DNA of 5,056 nt from Ignavibacteriales bacterium (GTDB lineage: Bacteria; Bacteroidota; Ignavibacteria; T3Sed10-11): positions 1-5,056 of the forward strand of contig PWJF01000162.1 of assembly GCA_003560935.1 (NCBI GenBank), read 5' to 3'. Both the position numbers and the translations under genes were made by a program. Below the pieces are notes generated by a model. It was not told where the DNA came from. It did not search any database and saw nothing but the letters and a program-made list of their open reading frames with translations. Numbering within the stretch: position 1 is the first letter of the stretch; every line of letters starts with the position of its first letter. Below, piece after piece: positions 1-5,056 of this stretch.

Positions 1-1762
1 CATATTCCGCTTGAATAGCCGCTTGTATTGCAGGTGACGAAATCGTGACGTCATCTCCCGCAATAAACCTGTCATTGTCGTGATCCATCGCCGATGTAAA
101 TAGTAATGAACGGTGTACCAATGGAACGAAGATACCGCGCACCGGAAAATCTGACCACTGCATGCCGGGATGAATGCTGTAAAAGAGCACCGTTCCGTTT
201 TCTCTTTGCCCGCTGATAAGAAACGGCTGTCCGCCGCTTAAAGTGATGACCGGCGTGTCGGCTGTTCGTGCCGTAGTGGTCGCAAGCGATCTAAAAATGC
301 GCGGTGATTCGATTCGTTCCTCTGCCGCGGCTCGTTGTCGCAGACGTTCTTCAAAAATGTCCTGGAAGATCGGATGATCGTAATCAATCTGATCAAACAG
401 TATTATTCCCGATTCGCCTCCGTTTCGCCCGGTTATATCACGGATCTCCGGCAGTTGAAGTTTTGCAAGAAGACCGCGGTTATAATTTTGAATATCGATA
501 TCGTCTCCGGGAAATAAAATAAATCCGCCCCCTTGTTCCACGTACCGGACTATTCTGTCTGCATGGGCATCGCTGAATGAAGGAACGTTAACTGAAATTA
601 TGCTCTGATATTCTGAGAGATCTTCGGTTGCGAAGTTTGCTGCACGTACATAATTGGTACGTATAGCCGATGCATCGGTTTGATCTCCCCGGGCGGCAAG
701 TGCGGTTTCGATAAATCGTACGTCGTCACGCGACGGTGCAACCAGCAGCACGCGGAGTTGTTCGGGAATTGTTATCGTAAAAAAGTATCTATTATCGATC
801 TCAAGTGCATCGTCTTCTAGTTCTATATATCCTTCAAGTATACCGGTTTGTTCGGGCGTAATAGTGAAATCTACTACCGAAGTTCCTCCCGCCGGCACAT
901 CAACGGCTTTTTGTGCGACACGTGAATCGTTGAGATAAACCGACGCGAGATGATTGTCAAAATTATTTTCACCGTAATTCCTTATCTCCACATCCATCGT
1001 GAAGGGTTTTCCCGTTTCGAATAATGAGGAGCGAAAAGAAACATCATGTATCGCGGCGTTTTCAAATTGTTCAACGTTGACCGGGATTATGAACGCACGA
1101 TATGTATCGTCAAATACCGGCGCCGCGTACGTGTCATCTTCCGGCCAATGAGATGCCTGCATATCGGTAATAATGAATAACTCCCGGTTCAAATGGGGCG
1201 AATCGTGCAGCAATGTGTAGGCTTGAAGTATTCCTTGATGGAATCCGCGATGAATCGGATGCGGTTCCGTTTCACTGATTATCCGGCGTACACGGCTTTG
1301 ATCTGCCGTAGCGGAGGTTGTGGTAGCGTCAGGTAAATCCGATTGACGGAGTAATATTACGTTGTCACCATCGTTGAGAAGGTCGATTGTTGCAACTGCG
1401 AGATCCGCCGCCTGCCTGAATACGTTCCCATGTTCGTTGTACACATCCATACTCGCCGAGTTATCGAGCAGTATTGCAGCGGTTGTGCTTGCATCCCGAC
1501 CTGCCGGGATCACACCGCCGGTAGTCTGTATGGCTGGTCTGGAAAATGCCAGTACAATGAATATTATCAGCAGTGTTCGTAAAACAAGCAACAGCAACTG
1601 CCGCAATTTGATCCGGCGGATTTGCGTTCGTTGTAATTCTTTGAGAAAGGTAAGTGTGCTGAATTCAATGGTGCGAACCTTACGAAGGTTGAGCAGATGG
1701 ATAATAATGGGTATTGCCGCCGCTCCAAGTCCAACGAGAAATAGGGGATTTAAAAATATCAT
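1..1762 (-). CDS. BatA-like double-transmembrane VWA protein with C-terminal GATase1-like domain (3' end outside window)
   Basis: The reverse strand is open from ATG at 1762-1760 to the left edge: 587 codons with no stop. The start is well bounded, because an in-frame TAA lies at 1795-1793 with no other ATG between; no Shine-Dalgarno is visible. Residues 5-24 form a first hydrophobic segment, followed by a strongly basic loop (NLRKVR, RTQIRRIKLR) and a second hydrophobic segment at about 55-73 ending in FSRPA. This is the hallmark of the BatA/aerotolerance N-terminal domain. A VWA-like domain follows (about 94-230) with an intact DNSAS metal-site motif (D100, S102, S104) and a later FIITD strand (D200). 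Residues about 235-332 look like a CARDB/Ig-like beta domain. Residues about 335-555 resemble a class I glutamine-amidotransferase-like fold (RVLLVAPS, YVEQGGGFILFPG). There is no cysteine in the visible protein, so amidotransferase chemistry is unlikely. By the positive-inside rule, the VWA and later domains should be periplasmic. Bat proteins were linked to aerotolerance and envelope stress in Bacteroides and Leptospira; the role of this long form is not established. Relatives usually end in a further membrane helix, which would lie outside the window. Confidence 0.9.
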   Translation of the reverse strand, partial: MIFLNPLFLVGLGAAAIPIIIHLLNLRKVRTIEFSTLTFLKELQRTQIRRIKLRQLLLLVLRTLLIIFIVLAFSRPAIQTTGGVIPAGRDASTTAAILLDNSASMDVYNEHGNVFRQAADLAVATIDLLNDGDNVILLRQSDLPDATTTSATADQSRVRRIISETEPHPIHRGFHQGILQAYTLLHDSPHLNRELFIITDMQASHWPEDDTYAAPVFDDTYRAFIIPVNVEQFENAAIHDVSFRSSLFETGKPFTMDVEIRNYGENNFDNHLASVYLNDSRVAQKAVDVPAGGTSVVDFTITPEQTGILEGYIELEDDALEIDNRYFFTITIPEQLRVLLVAPSRDDVRFIETALAARGDQTDASAIRTNYVRAANFATEDLSEYQSIISVNVPSFSDAHADRIVRYVEQGGGFILFPGDDIDIQNYNRGLLAKLQLPEIRDITGRNGGESGIILFDQIDYDHPIFQDIFEERLRQRAAAEERIESPRIFRSLATTTARTADTPVITLSGGQPFLISGQRENGTVLFYSIHPGMQWSDFPVRGIFVPLVHRSLLFTSAMDHDNDRFIAGDDVTISSPAIQAAIQAEY

Positions 1763-1773
1763 GTAAAATCGTT

Positions 1774-1802
1774 TTAATTCGAAGTATATTTTTTAGTATA
1801 TT
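1774..1802 (+). promoter_or_regulatory. Candidate promoter for the phospholipase-methyltransferase unit
   Basis: TATATT occurs at 1785-1790 and 1797-1802 (each 5 of 6 matches to the -10 consensus), ahead of the ATG at 1811. Upstream boxes are weak: TTAATT (1774-1779) lies 17 bp before the second copy. Initiation from the second copy would start almost at the ATG and give a leaderless message; from the first it would give a leader of about 14 nt. No ribosome binding site lies between. The position is forced by the 48-bp gap, but which copy is used is inference. Confidence 0.3.
1783..1802. repeat. Direct repeat AGTATATT, two copies 12 bp apart
   Basis: The octamer AGTATATT occurs at 1783-1790 and 1795-1802, separated by TTTT. 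Each copy contains a -10-like hexamer on both strands (TATATT forward, TATACT reverse), so the repeat doubles the promoter core in both directions. The 12-bp period is close to one helical turn, which could also suit tandem binding of a regulator. The gap is 41/48 A+T, so some of this repetition could be chance. Confidence 0.5.
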
Positions 1803-1823
1803 ATTAATATATGAAAAAATCAA
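1795..1823 (-). promoter_or_regulatory. Candidate promoter for the BatA-like gene
   Basis: Reading the minus strand, TTGATT (1823-1818, 4 of 6 matches to the sigma-70 -35 box) is separated by exactly 17 bp from TATACT (1800-1795, 5 of 6 matches to the -10 box). Transcription would begin near 1788 and leave a leader of about 26 nt before the ATG at 1762. The -35 element falls inside the first codons of the divergent phospholipase gene. If the host is a Bacteroidota its main sigma factor prefers TTTG/TAnnTTTG, which is not seen here, so the call is tentative. Confidence 0.4.
1798..1810. repeat. Short perfect inverted repeat abutting the phospholipase start codon
   Basis: ATATTA (1798-1803) and TAATAT (1805-1810) are perfect inverted copies around a single T at 1804, ending at the base before the ATG. 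It could be a small operator overlapping the -10 region, but arms made only of A and T in an AT-rich gap arise easily by chance. One spacer base makes an RNA hairpin unlikely. Confidence 0.3.
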
Positions 1824-4582
1824 TTTGTATGCTTGTTCGTGCGATCTCAGCGATGTTGATTCCTGTGCTGCTTATGGCCGGGAGTGTATCGGATGAGGGA
1901 GAAAAACCGGGAAAATCACCGGTCAAGGAAATTGTACGACCTGATTATGGAGAGGAGCGTCAAGGTGCGCTCGATGTCCTGTCGCATCGAGAAATTAAAC
2001 GCCCGAAGATCGGACTTGTGCTCAGCGGCGGCGGAGCACGGGGAGTCGCACATCTCGGTGTGATTGAGGTATTGGAAGAATACGGTATCCCCATAGATTT
2101 TATATCCGGTGCAAGTATGGGAAGTTTAATCGGTGGATTGTATGCAATCGGCTATTCGACGGAATCTCTGCATGCGCTTGTTGATACGACGGATTGGCAA
2201 TATGTACTCTCTTTCACCGATGATCCCGACCGGCGCGATCTGTTTATAGACCAGAAGCTTACTCCCCAGCGCGGTTTATTCACGCTTCGTTTCGACGGTA
2301 TTGTACCGGTTATACCCGCATCGGTCACTCCCGCTCAACGGTTATCGAGTTTTATAAATCAGCTTGTCCTACAGGGGATATATCATGCCGGAGACTCGTA
2401 CGATGATCTTCGCGTACCCTTCCGTACGGTCGCGACCGATATTGTTACCGGTGAACGCGTTGTATTCGACCGTGGCGATCTTGTACAGGGGCTCCGGGCG
2501 AGTATCTCGATACCGCTGATTTTTGCACCGGTAAAAATGAACGATATGCTGCTGGTTGACGGCGGACTGGTATCGAATATACCCGTAGATATTGCACGCG
2601 AGAGTGGTTGCGATATTATCATTGCCGTCAACACGACAAGCGGTATGAGAACTTCGGATCAAATCGGCGCTCCCTGGGAAGTCGCCGATCAGATTATCAC
2701 TATAATGCAGCAACGATGGAATAGTGATCAATTGCGGCTTGCAGATATAGTTATTACTCCGCCTATCGACGATTATCTCGGTACCGATTTCGATAACATG
2801 CCGTTTTTCCTCGAAGAGGGACGGCGCTCTGCGGAGGATGCCGTCTCCGAAATTCTGAAGACTATCGATGATTATTCTGCATCCCAAAAGGAAGCAGATA
2901 CTATAGTCTACGTAAAACCCTCATTTGACTATACCGGTGGTTATTTCGATGATGACATCATCCAGAACGTATCGATGGTTGCGGAAATAGACAGCTTATC
3001 GCGATCGGAACTTGTCCGAACATTAAATGAAATATATGCGTCCGGGTGGTATCATGATGTCTATGCAGCGGTCCGCCGCGATGAATCACACACATCAATA
3101 ACACTCCATACCGAACCAAACCCGGTATTGCAAGAAGTTGTGTGTTCCGACAATCTGCATGTGTCGACCGATACATTGTCATCTTTATTTTCAGAATTAA
3201 TTGCCAGGCCGATAAATCATAGGAAAATGCGTGCGGCATTGGAGAATGTTTTATTGCTGTACCGGTCAAAGGGGTATTCGCTTGCACGGATAAGTGAAAA
3301 AGATTTCGATGAAACCACGGGTATACTTACAATTATCATCAATGAGGGTATTATCGGCGGGATTGTATATGAAGGGAACCTGAAAACCCGGGGCTATGTG
3401 ATACGACGTGAATTTCCCGTCAAACCGGGAGAAGTCTTCAGGCTCGATGATGCAATGCGTGGAGTTCGGAATATTAACGGCACGGGATTGTTTAATCAGG
3501 TGCTTATTAATATACGAGAGAAAGACGACAGGCCACAGTTGGTCGTCAGTGTCGATGAACGCCACTCCGAATTAGTGCGACTATCAATGCGAATAGATGA
3601 AGTACATCATTTTCAACCGATGATTGAACTGCGAAACCAGAATCTCTGGGGACACGGTATGCAGGCAGGTATCAGCATCGGCGGCGGATTACAGAACAGG
3701 ATATTTCTGGCGGATTACGCGGCTCACCGGATCTTTGATACGTACCTCTCTTCACAAGTAACCGGTTTTTATCGATTTGATGATATACCCGTATACCGGG
3801 ATGATCCCGATGTCTCGCCCTCGAACCGTGAACGAATACAGGAGGGTGAATACCGGCAACGAAAGTGGGGGGCGAATCTTTCACTCGGTACGCAATTCGA
3901 ACGTTTGGGAAATCTATCGGTGAAACTCCGCCTTGAGAATCACGAGATTGATGAGCGTGAACCGGGCGCATTTACTCCCGATAGATACGGGTTGGTTGCA
4001 CAACGGCTTACGTCGATGTTCGATACATTCGACAGATTCCCGTATCCTCAGGAGGGAGTCGGTATGCATGCATATTATGAATCGGCTCTTTCGCTATTTG
4101 GAAGTGAGGTATCGTATTCAAAGTTTTTTATCAGTTATGAAAGTTACAACACATTTTATAAGAGACACACATTCCGGCCTCGTTTAATTTTCGGCTTCGG
4201 TGATGAAACGCTTCCGTTGAGCGAACAATTCTCTTTTGGCGGTAAGGATATTTTCTACGGTTTACGAGAATACGACAGCCGCGGCAGACAAATTTTTCTG
4301 TTAAACTTTGAATACAGGTTGAAGTTGCCGTTCAGAATACTGGTCGATACATATCTCCATGCACGCTACGATGTCGGCTCGGTCTGGACGACACAGCAGG
4401 ATATTCATATGAAGAATCTTATGCACGGTGTCGGTATAGGACTCGGATTCGATACCGCTATATTCGGTCCGATCGAGATAGCAATAGGACGCGCATACCG
4501 GAACCGTGGTGAAAGAATAGGCGAAACCGTTCCGTCGGGACCGATACAAACGTATTTTAGCATAGGGTATCCGCTTCCCTAA
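1811..4582 (+). CDS. Patatin-like phospholipase fused to POTRA domains and an Omp85/BamA-type outer-membrane beta-barrel
   Basis: Complete 923-residue protein, ATG 1811 to TAA 4580-4582. An in-frame TAA at 1805-1807 lies one codon before the ATG, and the MKKS start gives the basic n-region of a signal peptide (hydrophobic to about residue 24), so this start is firm. The patatin domain spans about 65-355. It has the oxyanion loop GGGARG (73-78), the nucleophile elbow GASMG (Ser102) and the catalytic DGG (Asp250), so the Ser-Asp dyad is intact and lipid acyl hydrolase activity is expected. Three POTRA-like modules follow at about 368-436, 437-512 and 513-583; the third is the clearest (GNLKTRGYVIRREFPVKPGE). 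Residues about 585-923 are a beta-barrel rich in alternating aromatic strands, ending in FSIGYPLP. The layout matches the type Vd (PlpD/FplA-like) patatin autotransporters, but with more POTRA modules than the single one of PlpD, as in Bacteroidota homologues. Expected location is the outer membrane; whether the lipase domain faces the periplasm or is exported cannot be read from sequence. Probably co-transcribed with the methyltransferase 20 bp downstream. Confidence 0.95.
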   Translation: MKKSICMLVRAISAMLIPVLLMAGSVSDEGEKPGKSPVKEIVRPDYGEERQGALDVLSHREIKRPKIGLVLSGGGARGVAHLGVIEVLEEYGIPIDFISGASMGSLIGGLYAIGYSTESLHALVDTTDWQYVLSFTDDPDRRDLFIDQKLTPQRGLFTLRFDGIVPVIPASVTPAQRLSSFINQLVLQGIYHAGDSYDDLRVPFRTVATDIVTGERVVFDRGDLVQGLRASISIPLIFAPVKMNDMLLVDGGLVSNIPVDIARESGCDIIIAVNTTSGMRTSDQIGAPWEVADQIITIMQQRWNSDQLRLADIVITPPIDDYLGTDFDNMPFFLEEGRRSAEDAVSEILKTIDDYSASQKEADTIVYVKPSFDYTGGYFDDDIIQNVSMVAEIDSLSRSELVRTLNEIYASGWYHDVYAAVRRDESHTSITLHTEPNPVLQEVVCSDNLHVSTDTLSSLFSELIARPINHRKMRAALENVLLLYRSKGYSLARISEKDFDETTGILTIIINEGIIGGIVYEGNLKTRGYVIRREFPVKPGEVFRLDDAMRGVRNINGTGLFNQVLINIREKDDRPQLVVSVDERHSELVRLSMRIDEVHHFQPMIELRNQNLWGHGMQAGISIGGGLQNRIFLADYAAHRIFDTYLSSQVTGFYRFDDIPVYRDDPDVSPSNRERIQEGEYRQRKWGANLSLGTQFERLGNLSVKLRLENHEIDEREPGAFTPDRYGLVAQRLTSMFDTFDRFPYPQEGVGMHAYYESALSLFGSEVSYSKFFISYESYNTFYKRHTFRPRLIFGFGDETLPLSEQFSFGGKDIFYGLREYDSRGRQIFLLNFEYRLKLPFRILVDTYLHARYDVGSVWTTQQDIHMKNLMHGVGIGLGFDTAIFGPIEIAIGRAYRNRGERIGETVPSGPIQTYFSIGYPLP

Positions 4583-4602
4583 TTAGATTGATGTGATGAA
4601 AC

Positions 4603-5056
4603 ATGACTAATCACCAGTATGAACCGTATGATGCCCTTGCTTCTATTTATGATCACTGGCAAAAGAATTTCACGCGGCCGTATTTCAAAATTGTATGCAA
4701 TCAGTTGAAGAAAGAGATACGCAGATACCGGATTCAACCGGGTAGGTTTCTCGATCTTGCCTGCGGTACGGGAGATGCTGCGATCTTTATGGCAAAGCAA
4801 GGTTGGCAGGTAACCGGAGTGGACAGTTCATCAAAAATGTTACAGCAAGCCGAACTGAAGGCAGCACGCGAAACAGAAAATGTTACATTTTTACAGCAGC
4901 GCTTACAGGAACTGAATCTTAAATCCACGTTTCAAATGGCGGGTTCTTTTTACGATTGCCTCAATCACATAACATCGAAACGGACATTGCAGAAGGCGTT
5001 GAAACAGATACGGAAACATCTCGACGATGAAAGTTTATTTGTATTTGACAGTAATA
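4603..5056 (+). CDS. Class I SAM-dependent methyltransferase (3' end outside window)
   Basis: Open from ATG 4603 to the right edge: 151 codons visible. An in-frame TGA at 4597-4599 bounds the start, and two nearby ATGs (4591, 4596) lead to immediate stops in another frame. The N-terminus has the YDALASIYDHW motif (residues 9-19) common in this group. Motif I for S-adenosylmethionine binding is LDLACGTGD (50-58), followed by the acidic end of strand 2 in GVDSS (Asp74, ribose contact). FQMAGSFYDCLNHI (110-123) sits where relatives carry the FDxVxxxxDSLNYL motif IV/post-IV stretch. LKQIRKHLDDESLFVFD (133-149) is the usual helix and strand after it. Relatives are about 240-260 residues, so roughly 100 are missing. 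The substrate is unknown; small-molecule or cofactor methylation is as likely as any. The protein has no signal peptide and is presumed cytoplasmic. No Shine-Dalgarno is seen in the 20-bp gap after the phospholipase gene, so translation may depend on the upstream gene. Confidence 0.88.
   Translation, partial: MTNHQYEPYDALASIYDHWQKNFTRPYFKIVCNQLKKEIRRYRIQPGRFLDLACGTGDAAIFMAKQGWQVTGVDSSSKMLQQAELKAARETENVTFLQQRLQELNLKSTFQMAGSFYDCLNHITSKRTLQKALKQIRKHLDDESLFVFDSN

Noticed and set aside
304..522. Two overlapping short plus-strand open frames of 72 and 60 codons
   Set aside because: Both are opposite the continuous minus-strand BatA-like frame and look like its complement, with no independent start signals.
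1362..1766. Plus-strand 134-codon open frame opposite the 5' part of the BatA-like gene
   Set aside because: It lies wholly antisense to a well-supported domain-bearing gene, has low-complexity Ser/Arg/Ala-rich translation, and shows no recognisable motif.
1811..1890. Lipoprotein signal on the phospholipase
   Set aside because: The hydrophobic stretch ends in LLMAGSVSD with no cysteine at the lipobox position (the only nearby Cys is residue 6), so a signal-peptidase-I type leader is more likely.
2369..2887. Minus-strand 172-codon open frame opposite the patatin domain
   Set aside because: It is antisense to the catalytic patatin region with its intact motifs. Its translation resembles no family I know, and no promoter or ribosome binding site is evident.
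3933..4187. Plus-strand 84-codon frame inside the barrel-coding part of the phospholipase gene
   Set aside because: It is out of frame with a complete 923-residue gene and has no supporting motif.
4583..4602. Possible terminator between the phospholipase and methyltransferase genes
   Set aside because: The 20-bp gap has no GC-rich inverted repeat and no T-tract.
4579..4928. Minus-strand open frames of 73 and 64 codons opposite the methyltransferase start
   Set aside because: The opposite strand carries an intact SAM-binding motif in a bounded frame, so these are shadows.

Overview
This 5.06 kb window holds three protein genes and one short divergent promoter region. I see no RNA genes, mobile elements or CRISPR arrays. 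A likely source is a Gram-negative bacterium of the Bacteroidota/FCB lineage. The grounds are an outer-membrane Omp85-type protein, a BatA-type double-transmembrane/VWA protein characteristic of that group, moderate GC, and the lack of a Shine-Dalgarno sequence before all three start codons. This assignment is inferred from gene families and not from a marker gene.

Layout. Bases 1-1762 are one uninterrupted minus-strand reading frame that runs off the left edge. It encodes the first 587 residues of a BatA-like membrane-anchored VWA protein with a glutamine-amidotransferase-like fold behind it. A 48-bp, 85% AT gap (1763-1810) carries duplicated promoter-like elements facing both ways. Bases 1811-4582 encode a complete 923-residue secreted patatin-like phospholipase fused to three POTRA-like domains and an Omp85 beta-barrel. 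After 20 bp, a class I SAM-dependent methyltransferase begins at 4603 and runs off the right edge.

How the genes relate. The phospholipase-barrel gene and the methyltransferase share strand and close spacing, so they are probably co-transcribed. No shared biochemical role is evident. The BatA-like gene is divergent and starts its own leftward unit. The first two products act at the cell envelope (inner membrane/periplasm and outer membrane/surface), and the third is predicted to be cytoplasmic. The window reads as an ordinary chromosomal region. The points worth a second look are the tight bidirectional promoter, the leaderless or SD-less starts, the three-POTRA architecture and the altered barrel loop motif of the phospholipase, and the probably non-enzymatic amidotransferase-like domain of the BatA-like protein. 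I found no evidence of a new defence or mobile system.
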